The notes beneath the pieces were generated by a model. The model was not told the origin of the DNA, did no database searches, and saw only the letters and a list, made by a program, of their open reading frames with translations. Below are positions 35,463-45,862 of a stretch of DNA of 64,000 nt, piece after piece (the stretch's first letter is position 1; each line of letters starts with the position of its first letter). This stretch comes from Peromyscus leucopus (Eukaryota; Chordata; Mammalia; Rodentia; Cricetidae): positions 83,539,735-83,603,734 of the forward strand of contig NC_051066.1 in NCBI RefSeq assembly GCF_004664715.2, written 5' to 3'. Position numbers and translations under genes: made by a program.

Positions 35463-36500
35463 AGAAGCATCGTCAACAAATGGTGCTGGCATAAATGGAT
35501 GCCAACATGCAGAAGAATGCAAAAAGATCCATATCTATCACCGTGCACAAAACTCAAATCCAAGTGGATCAAAGACCTCAACATAAATCTAGCTATACTG
35601 AACCTGATAGAGGAGAAAATAGGAAGTAGCTAGAATGCATTGGCACAGAAGACTGCTTCCTAAATATAACACCAATAGTACAGACACTGAGAGCAACAAC
35701 TAATAAATGGGACCTCATGAAAATGAGAAGCTTCTGTAAGGCAAAGGTCACAGTAAATAAGACAAAACAATAGCCTAAAGAATGGGGAAAGATCTTCACT
35801 AGCCCCACATCTGACAGAGGGCTGATCTCCAAAATAGATAAAGAACTCAAGAATCAGCAAAATACCAAACAATTCAATTAAAAAATGGGCTACAGAGCTA
35901 AACAAAATTCTCAACAGAATAATGTCAAATGGCTGAAAGACATTTAAGGAATTGCTCAACATCCTTAGTTATCAGGGAAATGCAAATCAAAATGACTCTG
36001 AGATACCATCTAACACCTGTCAGAATGCTAAGATCAAAAACACTGATGACAGATTATGTTGGAAAGAATGTGGAGAAAGGGGAACACTTCTTCACTGTTG
36101 GTGGGAATGCAAACTTGTACAACCACTTTGGAAATCAGTATGGTAGTTTCTAAAAAAAAAAAAATGGGAGTCAATCTACCTCAAGACTCAATGATACCAC
36201 TCTTGAGCATATACCCAAGGGATGTTCAAGCATACTACAAGGACACTTGCTCAACTATGTTCACAGCAGCATTATTCATAATAGCCAGAATCTGGAAGCA
36301 AACTAGATGCCTCTCAGCTGAAGAATGGATAAAGAAAATGTGGTACATACACATAATGGAGTATTAGTCAGCTGTAAAAAACAGTGACATCATGAAATGT
36401 GCAGGCAAATGGATGGAGCTAGAAAATATTATCCTGAGTGAGGTAACCCAGACTTAGAAAGACAAACATGGTATGTACTCACTCATAAGTGGATACTAGT
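35463..36500 (+). pseudogene. L1 ORF2 C-terminal remnant, broken
   Basis: L1 ORF2 encodes the endonuclease and reverse transcriptase used in retrotransposition; only its C-terminal part is left here, without either catalytic domain. The first block (to 35633) reads in one frame and stops at TAG 35634. The same frame resumes from about 35952 and shows the conserved C-terminal cysteine motif [14 protein letters not shown] (about 36069-36110). The frame shifts near the A13 run at 36154-36166 and continues with motifs IPLLSIYPRD and WIKKMWYI before a TAG at 36365. It cannot make a working protein. Confidence 0.88.
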
Positions 36501-37428
36501 TGTAAAGCAAGGATAATCAGACTACAACACACAGCTTCAGAGAAGCTAGGAAACAAGCTAAGGGGGATGTATGAATCACCTTGGGAAGGGGAAACAGAGG
36601 AGATCCTGATAAGTAAACTGGGGTTTGGGTGGGCAATAGAGGATAGGGGATGGGGGATGAGAACATGAGGGAACAGGATGGTCAAGCTGGGGGAGGGACA
36701 GATTGGAAGAACAATGAAAGAGATATCTTGATAGAGGGAGATACTATGGGGTAAGGGAGAAACCTGGTGCTAGGGAAGTTCTCAAGAATCCACAAGGATG
36801 ACCCCAGATTAGATTACTAGCAAAGCGGTGAGGGTGCCTGAACTGGCCTACCCTGGTAATCAGGTTGGTGAATACCCTATCTATCATCATAGAACCTTCA
36901 TCCAGTAACTGATGAAAGCAGATGCAGAGATCCACAACCAAGCACCAGGCTGGCCTCTGGGAGGCCAGTTGAAGAGAGAGAAGAGAAATTATATGAGCAA
37001 GGGGAGTTAAGCTCAAGATGGGAAAATCTGCAGAGACAATTGAACCAAGCTCAAAGGAACTCACAAACTTTAGGCTGCCAGCTGTGGAATCTGCATGGGA
37101 GCGGACTAGACCCTCTGCATATGAGAGACAGTTGTGTAGCTGGGTCTGTTGGAGGGGCCCCTGGCAGTGTGATCAGGATCTATCCATGGTACAAGTGCTA
37201 GCTTTCTGGATCCCATTACCTATGGTCAGATACCTTGCTCACCCCTGATAAAACTGGGTGGGGCTTGGTCCTGCCTCAACTAAATACACCAGGCTTAGTT
37301 GTCCCTCCTTAGGAGAACCTACCCTCTTGGAGGAGAAAATGAGGGGGGAGGGTAAGGGGAGGAGCAGGAAGAGGCATGAGAGGGGGATCTGTGGTTGGTA
37401 TGTAAAATGAATAAAAAAAAATTTAAGT
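35463..37428 (+). mobile_element. L1 LINE, 5'-truncated, ORF2 tail plus full 3' UTR
   Basis: This is the longest mobile element in the window, about 1.97 kb. It starts inside ORF2 ('atcgtcaacaaatggtgctg'), runs to the ORF2 end near 36490, and then through a long 3' UTR: 'gagaaacctggtgctaggga', 'gaatccacaaggatgacccc', 'gcctgaactggcctaccctg' and 'cagtaactgatgaaagcaga'. It ends in a G-rich block and 'atgtaaaatgaataaaaaaa'. The 5' truncation is the usual product of incomplete target-primed reverse transcription. I could not find a clean target-site duplication. Confidence 0.92.
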
Positions 37429-37434
37429 TACTTT

Positions 37435-37640
37435 AAATAGAATGATTGTGGAAGGCATCACTAAGGAAATAGTCCAAACAGAGACCTAAGTGAAGTGAAG
37501 CCATAAGCCACATGAATATCTTGGGAGGAACATTCTAGCTAGGGAACACTGCCACTGAAATGTGTGAGGACCAGTGAAACAGCCACAGAATTTGTAGAGA
37601 AAATGAGTGGTGAGAAGGGGCATGCTTGTGATATCTCAGC
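37435..37640 (-). repeat. L2-like LINE fragment, reverse
   Basis: 'cagagacctaagtgaagtga', 'catgaatatcttgggaggaa' and 'cattctagctagggaacact' parallel the reverse L2 segment ('agagacctgaaggaggtgag...atatctggg...cattccaggc'). Directly downstream of the L1 tail. Confidence 0.5.
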
Positions 37641-37932
37641 ATAACTGCATTTGTCCACCACTTGCTACACTAAACTCCAAGCATATAGGCAGCAGGGGCC
37701 TATTTGTACTCATGCTCTCAGTGCCCGGCATATTACTGACAAATAGTAGAGGCTAAAATGATCACTCAGCATTTATAATGAATTATGTATGTGTGACTGA
37801 ATCACAGAGATCTCAACAAATGCTTGTCAGATTTGCATCTGAATAATACATTTGAGTTAGGCCGTATGTGATATGTTAAAATACTACAGAAACCACAATG
37901 TAAAAATGGGAGGCAACCTGGGGTTCTTTTGA
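37641..37932. other. Spacer, no gene seen
   Basis: No recognised repeat apart from possible continuation of L2. Confidence 0.3.
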
Positions 37933-37933
37933 T

Positions 37934-37991
<58 letters not shown>
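37933..37991. repeat. (GT)n microsatellite
   Basis: GT run of over 50 bases, at the tail side of a reverse ID-like SINE. Confidence 0.96.
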
Positions 37992-37993
<2 letters not shown>

Positions 37994-38002
37994 CTCTGTG
38001 TG

Positions 38003-38078
38003 TGCTGGAGATCAAGCTCAGAGCCTCATGCATGCTAGGCAAGTCCTTAGTCACTGAGCGGCATACAGCTCTAGTCTC
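38003..38078 (-). repeat. ID/B4-head SINE fragment, reverse
   Basis: 'gctggagatcaagctcagag', 'catgcatgctaggcaagtcc' and 'actgagcggcatacagctc' are the reverse of a tRNA-Ala-derived ID head. The GT run next to it is the probable tail. Confidence 0.6.
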
Positions 38079-38349
38079 ATTTTGTTAGTTGGTTTTGGTG
38101 GTGGTGGTGATTTTTCTCTCCTTTTCCTTTTCTTCCTTTACTTCTCTTTAGTCAAATGAGGTAACCTCTATGAAAGGTCATGGGATGGTAAAGAAATACT
38201 ACTAGATGTATTTTTGCATGTGGCTTCTGATTGTTTAATGTAATAAATGTGCTGCAAAGTTTATTTTGTAACTTTTTTCCTGAATTTTAAATTCTAATAC
38301 TTCATCTCAATGACCTTCATTAGCATTCCTTTGCTCTTGTATATTTTCT

Positions 38350-38547
38350 TTATGTCCCTGTTTTTTTTTTTTTGGGGGGGGGGAGCAGTTTCAAGACAGG
38401 GTTTCTCTGTGTAGTTTTGGTGCCTGTACTGGATCTCACTGTGTAGACCAGACTGGCCTCGAACTCACAGAGTTCTGCCTGGCTCTGCCTTCTGAGTGCT
38501 GGAATTAAAGGCATGTGCCACCGACACCCAGCTTATGTTCCTATTTT
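38350..38547 (-). repeat. B1 SINE, reverse, with TSD
   Basis: Body 38365-38532: T13/G10 tail, 'tttcaagacagggtttctct', 'agaccagactggcctcgaac' and 'tggaattaaaggcatgtgcc'. Flanked by 'ttatgtccctgtttt' (38350-38364) and 'ttatgttcctatttt' (38533-38547), a 15-bp duplication with two differences. The homopolymer G run after the T tract is unusual and may be hard to sequence. Confidence 0.92.
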
Positions 38548-39116
38548 ATGAATATTGCTGAAATACTCATAATGGTTCATATTTTTACAGTATCTTCTGC
38601 TTTAAAACTTCTCACCAGGTTTTGAAGGAGAAGTTCGGGAAATATTTTATATTTAGTCAAAATCTGTTTCAAAAAGGATAAAAGGTACTTGAGGAAATAA
38701 AAGAATTATGTTTTATGAGTGCTTCTAAAATATACTAAAAAATGAATTCAAGCCAAATAAAAGAAAAATGAAACTACAGTCATGATTTTTTTTTCCTGTG
38801 AGGATAGTAAATAATAAAATGTGGAACTCAACACTGTGTAGTTATCAATGATAAATCAGTGATAAAAATTAAGTGAATAAAAAGGTGATAGGATGCAAAG
38901 TATGAAATTTATTTCCTCACCTTACGTACCTACTTAAAGATATATTTGAGTTAATAAGTTATTTATGAACTGAAGCATATGAAAGGTTAGCCAATTTAAA
39001 AATGTATTTGATGAGAAATAAGGTAGCACCATTTAATCAACAAGTGAGCAAAGTAAAATGGATGGGGAGGATCCCTCCTGATTTCATGAATAAAGCATAT
39101 AACATCAAGAAAATGT
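38548..39116. other. AT-rich spacer, no gene seen
   Basis: Nothing recognised. Confidence 0.3.
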
Positions 39117-39270
39117 GTGCTGGGCAGTGGTGGTGCACGCTTTTAATCCCAGCACTCAGGAGGCAGAGGCAGGCAAACCTCTGTTAGTTCGAGGCCAGCC
39201 TGGTCTACAGAGTGAGATCCAGGACAGGCAACAAAAGCTACAAAGATAAATCCTGTCTCAAAAAAAGAAC
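39117..39270 (+). repeat. B1 SINE, forward
   Basis: 'gctgggcagtggtggtgcac', 'gcttttaatcccagcactca', 'ttcgaggccagcctggtcta' and 'cctgtctcaaaaaaagaacc' define a well-kept B1. It carries the pol III B-box-like 'gttcgaggc'. An extra 'caacaaaagctacaaagata' stretch replaces the usual 'gccagggctacacag'. Confidence 0.93.
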
Positions 39271-39273
39271 CAA

Positions 39274-39279
39274 AAGAAA

Positions 39280-39349
<70 letters not shown>

Positions 39350-39357
39350 AAAAGAAA
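39274..39357 (+). repeat. (GAAA)n tetranucleotide repeat
   Basis: About 18 GAAA units, an all-purine run growing from the A-rich tail of the B1 just before it. The lysine/glutamate-rich frame over it is an artefact. Confidence 0.97.
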
Positions 39358-39464
39358 ATCACAAATCACAGGTCATTATAAGGATTCAATAGAAAAAGTC
39401 TGAAAACTAGAAAATTTGTCTTCATTGTATAAAATTATGACTAAATCTAATAAAATAAAGCACA

Positions 39465-39680
39465 ATTTTTAAGACAGGTACTCATATGTTCTAGGCTGCC
39501 CTCAAACTTCCTGTGTAGCTGAGGATAACCTGAAATTTCTGATACTCCATCCTCCACCTCCCATGTGATGAGATTACAGGTATATGCCAATGTGTCTGGT
39601 TTGTATAATTTGAGTGATATAACCCAGCAATTTGTTCATGTTAGGCATGCACTGTGCTTACTGACCTACATCCACAACTT
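39465..39680 (-). repeat. B4 (ID-B1) SINE, reverse, diverged
   Basis: Reverse B1-like part ('taggctgccctcaaacttcc', 'gagattacaggtatatgcca') followed by reverse ID-like part ('ttaggcatgcactgtgctta', 'ctacatccacaactt'). The 139-codon plus frame beginning at 39565 starts inside it and is not supported as a gene. Confidence 0.6.
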
Positions 39681-40082
39681 CAGAAATAGTTTTTGTAATT
39701 TCTTAAAACCTAGAGAAAATAAAACAGAAAACAAGCAAAAGAGGGAACATTTAAAAAGAAATAAAACCATATTATATAATACAAGAACAGAAACATCAGA
39801 CATACATATAATAGCAGTTGGTTCATTTAAATTGCCTATTAAGAAAAAAAAAAGTAGCTCAGAAACTATACTAAGAGCCAAATCCCAACTATGTGGTATG
39901 TGTTCCTGGAATGGGATAAAAGCAGCTAAGGCTGGTCAGGAACAAAAGACTTTTAAAGGCATACAGGCTACATCTAAACAATAGAGGCCATTGTAGTGCT
40001 AGACAATATTAAAATCAGATAAAGCATTAAAGACATCAAAGGACATTATAAATAATCAAGTTTTTATTTCAAAATGTCTGAT

Positions 40083-40250
40083 GGGGGTCAGTGATATCTC
40101 TCAGTAGGTACTGGCACTTGTTGCCTGGCAACCTACATTCCATCCCAGGATCCCACTTGGCAGAAGGAAAAAGCTGACTCCTGCAAGTGGTCCTCAGACC
40201 GCCATATGTTTGTGGGTATGAGCACACTATAAGTGAATAAATGCAAAAGA
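40083..40250 (+). repeat. B2-superfamily SINE, forward
   Basis: 'tgatatctctcagtaggtac', 'cccaggatcccacttggcag' and 'aagtggtcctcagaccgcca' follow a B2/B3-related SINE ('gatggctcagtggttaa...ttgtcctctgacctccaca'). Confidence 0.55.
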
Positions 40251-40439
40251 CTTTGACTGTAACAACTGTAGATTCTTCTGAACTAAATTATAAAAATGTA
40301 AGATAATATAGAGAGAAATAAAGAAAAAAATAGATGGAAATACGCTAGGTTTTTAATTGCTAACCTGAGGAGACATTAATTCAGGCAAAATCTTCTTTAA
40401 AACTTCCTAAGTCTAAAGCAACATCACTATAAAATACAT

Positions 40440-41720
40440 ATAATTTATATATAACTATATATACTAGAGTTAGAAAACACAATTTTTCAAATAACAAAAA
40501 TTTATAAAAGCTAACCTTATATTGGGTCAATCAGAAGTTTCTATGAATTTCAAAAGGTAGAAAAAGATGAATACAACATTCCCTAAGTAAACTAAATAAA
40601 ACAGGAATAAAACAGGAAAGCAAGAGTCAAAAGGAAGTTAAAAAGGAAAAGCTGGGAAAACCAATAGTAAAGAATAAACAACAAAAATATGCATTACAAA
40701 AATTCTAAAATTCTTTCCTTCTTGTACAACTATGACAGCAAAGAAGTCAAAAGTTGAAAAGCAATTTTAGAAATAATCTTAACTTATATAATCAACATTT
40801 TGTAACTACACTATAAAGCTGAAAAAAATCAAGGAAATTCTCTAAAACGTGTATATTGATGAACAAGTAAACATGAAGTGAATGAATCATTAGAAGATCT
40901 GATTAATTGCTATTTTTCAAAACATAATTATTTCCAAGATGTGGCAAAGGCAGTTCATGAAGTGTAACACCTTCTTTTGAAAAAAATATCTTAAAAAATT
41001 AAAATAAGACTTAGAGCCAGAATCCTAATTAGTGGGGGAACAATAGGGCCATTCACACAAAGTAAAAGACTATAAAATAATACTTTTCTCAATATTAGTG
41101 TGTAACATTTTGTGGAACAATTAACTCATGAACAGGAAGAGAAAATTCACATAAGAGAGGTAAATAGCACTTAAAAGTTGGAAGTAAAAAAAAATCATTC
41201 ATTATCTGTTAATACACAAGTGATTTTATAGGAAATCCAAAGCACAGATAAAAACCCATTATAAGTTAGTATGGTAGACATGCATAGTATCTATTTAGAG
41301 AAAACAATGACCTCAAGAGATGTCAACAAATGAAAATATACCTGTGTACGAAGACAGTAGAAAGCTTAGTTCTAGAGGAACTCCAAGGAAACATATATAA
41401 CATCAGCATGAATAATACTTGGATGTGCTAATCGCAGACTCAGAAATGGAAATAATTTCCCATGGTCTTGGAGAGAAAATTCAATACTATCTACTTGATT
41501 TAACCAATAGACAGTGCATTTTCAATTTTATAAAACAAAACTTTCTGAAAATTGGTCCTATTCCAGTGCATAATCCCACAACCATGAGTACATGGGCAGT
41601 ACCGACTGAACTCTGTTATATAGACAGAAATCTGAAAGTGGGTGTAGGGGATGAAGAATAGAATTTAGAGGAGTATATGAAATTCTCAAAAGTTAACAAA
41701 ATATTATATTAAAAATAAAA
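40440..41720 (+). mobile_element. Old L1-derived sequence, forward
   Basis: A-rich, strongly diverged DNA. 'tatattgggtcaatcagaag', 'gaatacaacattccctaagt' and 'ggaaaaccaatagtaaagaa' have the look of an old ORF2 body. The end ('gtatatgaaattctcaaaag' then 'attaaaaataaaag') resembles an Lx-type 3' end. The 80-codon frame at 41419 belongs to it. Boundaries are soft. Confidence 0.4.
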
Positions 41721-42605
41721 GTAAATACAAAATATTTTTAAAATTACTACTTGGTAGAAAATAAATAATATTATAAACTAGTAAATTTTAAAAGAAAAAA
41801 TATGCTGAATAGAAGTCATGAAATATTGAAGCATAAAGCTGTAATAATTGAAAAGTCTGATGCATCCAACAAGAGACTCGTTTCTGGCTCTTACTTAGTA
41901 GAACACACTACTTGGGGACCCAAATAATCTGAAAGTAGTTTAGAAGGTTCTCTGGAGCATGGGATTTAAGAACCTAGATCTTTGGGGCTGTTGTGGTCTT
42001 AAAGTAACTTCATGATTTAATAACTATGAGTTCATGGGGCTAATGGTTATTGAAGGATTAAGTCACTCTCTTTGCATAGTTATTTATACTGTAGTTTCAA
42101 GTCTCATACCATGCAGTAAAAGATAGTATTTATGGTATATACTTAGGTTACTCATTTTATAAAATGAATATTCTTTCTATATCTGTACAAAGCTGGAAAA
42201 GTCAATTACATGTTTGCTCAGTCTCCTTTGTGAGTGTAGCCATGAACTACCCTAGGTGAAGCACAATAGAGGCTTTTGGGAATAGACACTTCTCCCCCAT
42301 ATACAAAGATGGTAAATAAGAACGGTCACCATTTTGTTTCTCTTACTTCACAGCTTTCGATAGAATTGTGATTTCTAGATATATTCTGGCTACCTCATGA
42401 ACAGGAATAAGAAGACTTGTGAAAGAAAATGTTGAAAGAGGAAGGAAAGGAGAGGAAGGGGACAGAAAGAGGAGAGGTCATTGTTACCAAGGTTGAGTAA
42501 TTCAACTGGGCCAGTAGCAAGCCATCCTCAATTTTGTTTTTTATTCTTTGAGGGTAAAAAAAAAAATGCTTATCTATTTGGATAATCATTAGCAAGGTAT
42601 TCTGT
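41721..42605. other. AT-rich single-copy stretch, no gene seen
   Basis: No recognised repeat. Confidence 0.3.
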
Positions 42606-43044
42606 TACTTATAGTGTAATTTTTTTTAAGTAAATTTATTTTACAACATCATTTAGTTCAACATAATAGCCACAGATTCCCCTTTCTCCCACTCTCCCCC
42701 CCCCCCTCCCCCCATCCCCCCCCCATCCCACCTCCTCCAATCAAGTCTCCCCGAACCGGATCGACTTAACTCAGTCCAGCCAGACCAGTCCCCCCTCCAG
42801 ACCGAGCCAAGTTCCTGCATATGTCCAGGATTCAAACAGCAACTCATGCAACAAGCCAGGACCCGCACCAACACATGGTCCTCCCAAACAGATCAAGCCA
42901 AATGACTGTCTCACCCTTCAGGCCTGATGCAGTGGCCCTCAGCTTTGTTCATAGATCTGTCTTCATTCTTTGGCTATTTTCCTGTGCTTTATCCAACCTG
43001 GCTTCAACAATTCTCGCTCATATAAACTACTTATAGTGTAATTT
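42606..43044 (-). mobile_element. 5'-truncated L1 (3' UTR) with 17-bp TSD
   Basis: A perfect direct repeat 'tacttatagtgtaattt' flanks it (42606-42622 and 43028-43044). From left to right: T8 (reverse poly-A), 'aagtaaatttattttacaac', 'cacagattcccctttctccc', a long poly-C block (42698-42723), then a less AT-rich part with CpGs ('cgaaccggatcgacttaact'). The identical TSD and retained CpGs suggest a fairly recent insertion. Frames on both strands here are L1 shadows; the glycine-rich minus frame reads the C block. Confidence 0.88.
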
Positions 43045-44770
43045 ATTCTAGCTGTAAACATGATGTGTAAAAGAGTAAAAGGTAGTCCAATATTATGTCT
43101 GCTTTCATAGAGTTTACCATAGTGACAAATATTAAAATGCACTGTCAAGAACTGGTGACAATTTTGTTCCAGTGTCAAGAATTTGTGATAGTTCTGTTAC
43201 TAATCTTTACTTAGTATCAGTCTATTATTGGCCATTAATCATTAATTATTCTTATTCATTTATTTTTAATTAATATAAACTCCACAAGTTAGTCTAAATT
43301 GTGGACTGCTATATGTATATGTATGTATGTGTATATATATACACACACAAACAGTACTATGGGACATCAAATTCAAAAGAGAAGTAATTATAGAGTGGGT
43401 TTTATGCCTAAGCATGAATAAAATTGTTTCTCTTCAATTCTGAAGTATGGAATACACCAATGATTTGAAGAGTACCTAGAAGGGTCACCACTGAATTGTC
43501 AACAGATTGAGTTCCTTACCCTCTATTTCATATCCCTTGTTGAAAAGGTGTGAGTGAAGGGTTTCAGCTGGATATTCTTTACATATGACCTGTGAGTTCA
43601 ACAAAGAGGTGCAGCAGCTACAGTTGCTATGACTTGGATAAGTGGATCTGCCCTAAGAGTACCTAAGAACAATCATTCACATAGGTAGATGAAAGTACCT
43701 TCACCATCCTTTGTTATTTTCATTAAGTTTTCTGTCTTCAACTAGAAGGCAAGAGCCCCCAGGAACACCTCAATGTCTAGGTAGACACTATATTCATCAC
43801 TGGACAACTGGTTGTGGCTGACATCATGTTTACAGATATGATTCCAAACTGAGATAACCCTCCATTGCAAATGCTCACAGCTGTGCCATTTCCCAGACAC
43901 CCAGTGTCTAAAAGACAGGTTGACCTTTTAAAGTTTAGTTAATCAAGATCCATGGTCACTTCACCAGGGGGAAAAAATAGAAAAGAAAGCATTCTGCTTA
44001 CAAATTTAATTCAGGAAGGCTGACTTACCTGCAAATGTGCTATCTCTCTTTATATTTCTAGTAAGAAATAGAACTAGGAAGACCCTACAGTATATATACA
44101 GTTCAACACTCAGTTGTTAAAACAAATGTATACAAATAGAATAATATGTTTGAGGAAACAAAAACTTTGAAAACTACTAAATACTAAAGTATGGGTGCTA
44201 TGGGTCTTAATGCAATAAAGATGATGGGATGCCCTTGCCTTGAAAACTTCAGAGTTTCCTATTTCTTGGAAAGCTGTCCCAACACCTTGTAATTAAGAAT
44301 GAGTAATTTCTTTTCCATAGGTTGTTACAAATATTTAAGAATACTTTCAATTTTTCAAAATAAAAATATATATTAACATTGCAGGTATGTTCCCTGTACT
44401 TTTTTGGTGAAGAAGCTTACACATAGTTTCTGAAACCCATAGTTAAGGGGTGAAGCACCCCATTTAGCAGTGGGCAAAAGGCCTCAGAACTCAGGAGAAG
44501 ATCTCAGAAATTCAAGAGAGGATCTATACTTTCCATTCTTACATTCTCTCAATTTGTTCTCTATGAATGATGTCATGGGGTGGGGAGAATGTGGCCTTAA
44601 AAACATAGGCTTTACTCTGTTTATTCTAGAGTTTTTTTTTTTAAAAAAAAAAACGTCATCCTGAAGTTCTCCTTGCTCCATCTGACTTTTCAGAAACTCT
44701 AAAGTACAAAAGGTAAGAAAAGGAATGTTTGCATTAGTGTTGTCTCAGAACCCTTCAGAGTTCCTGCCCA
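43045..44770. other. Single-copy region with short TA/TG run
   Basis: A TATG/CACA run lies at 43310-43352. 'gtgtatatatatacacac' is a short palindrome-like piece. No gene recognised. Confidence 0.35.
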
Positions 44771-44771
44771 A

Positions 44772-44916
44772 GGCAAGCAAGGTGGATCACATCTGTATTC
44801 CCAACATTCTAAAGGCTAAGGCAGGAAGATTGCTAATTTTGAGGCTGGCTTGGGTGATACAGTGAGTCAGGAACCAGCCTGAGCTAAGGTGTAAAACTCT
44901 GTCTCAGTTTTAAAAA
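44772..44916 (+). repeat. Diverged B1 SINE, forward
   Basis: 'caaggtggatcacatctgta', 'ttcccaacattctaaaggct' and 'aactctgtctcagttttaaa' follow B1 order. Confidence 0.65.
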
Positions 44917-44954
44917 ATAGAAATGTCCTTGCCTGTGTTGTCATGCTGCATCTT

Positions 44955-45205
44955 CATTTATTTTACTGTTGAGAGTATAATATGATCATGACATTTCTTC
45001 CTCTCCTTTTCTCCAATAAAGCCCTCCCTTACCCACCTCTTGGCTCTGCTTCAAATGCCTGGCCTCTGTTTTCACTAATTGTTACTGCATGCATATAGGT
45101 ATAGACATATAAATTTATATATAACATGTTCAGTCATATGTTACTTGCATCTAAGTTTTCAGGGCTGACCATTTGGCAGTGGACAATAGTTCTCTAATTG
45201 GACAT
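44955..45205 (-). mobile_element. L1 (Lx-type) 3' end, reverse
   Basis: 'catgacatttcttcctctcc', 'ctgttttcactaattgttac', 'catatgttacttgcatctaa' and 'gggctgaccatttggcagtg' match the same reverse Lx tail as 57250-57570. Confidence 0.65.
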
Positions 45206-45745
45206 AAAGCCCATTCAGCAAGAGGAAAACCATGCCTGGTACTGGAAACCTGGCTAACTACTCAGGGCTAGTTAGGTCGGGAGAGATCCTGAAACCCCAT
45301 TTCTAGTTAGATGCCTAGTCTGATTCCATTTTCCCACTTGTTACTGAGTTACTGCAATAAATACAAGAGCTTGTGAGCTAGTGTTGTAGTTCAGTCCTGC
45401 AGGGATGGGGGTCTATGTTTCCAAGCAAAAAAAAAAAGATAGCTCTTATGGTATTGGAATTTAGCTGTAAGCTTGCTAGAGGCAGTTACACTGTGAGGAA
45501 AAGAGTCATAGCTATCAAGGGTTCTAGTTTTAGGCCACCATGTAATATTACTAGGAAGATCAAGTATAGCTTTCCAAGTATTGACTAGTGGGAAGATTTC
45601 CTAAGAAAAATGAATTAGTCGGACCCCAAGAGTAGTGGCTATAAAATGTATAAAGTATGGCTATTAGTATTTCTGTCCTTGATACCTGATTGAGCCAATT
45701 TCCAGACCATTCAGGAACTCCTTTTAGATCATACTGGAGTAGGGA
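45206..45745 (+). mobile_element. L1-derived segment, forward, joined to reverse L1
   Basis: 'cattcagcaagaggaaaacc', 'gtactggaaacctggctaac', 'aataaatacaagagcttgtg' and 'ctgtccttgatacctgattg' are words I associate with a forward Lx 3' region. With 44955-45205 it could be one minus-strand L1 with an inverted 5' part. Confidence 0.5.
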
Positions 45746-45759
45746 GGAGGGAGGGAAAA

Positions 45760-45862
45760 ACAAATATATATATTTATATATTTGTGTGTGTATATATATA
45801 CATATATATATACATATACAAATATATACATATATGAATATGAATATGTGTGTATATGTTTA
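45760..45862. repeat. TA/TG-rich low-complexity tract
   Basis: Mixed TATA, TGTG, ACATAT and GAATAT units. Frames rich in tyrosine and isoleucine over it are artefacts. Confidence 0.9.

Noticed and set aside
39565..39984. 139-codon plus frame
   Set aside because: Starts inside a reverse B4 SINE and runs into A-rich sequence. Lysine-rich low complexity.
42653..42874. Glycine-rich minus frame
   Set aside because: Translation of the C-rich block in an L1 3' UTR.
43310..43352. TATA-rich stretch as a promoter
   Set aside because: Alternating TATG/CACA simple sequence with no CpG or downstream transcript evidence.
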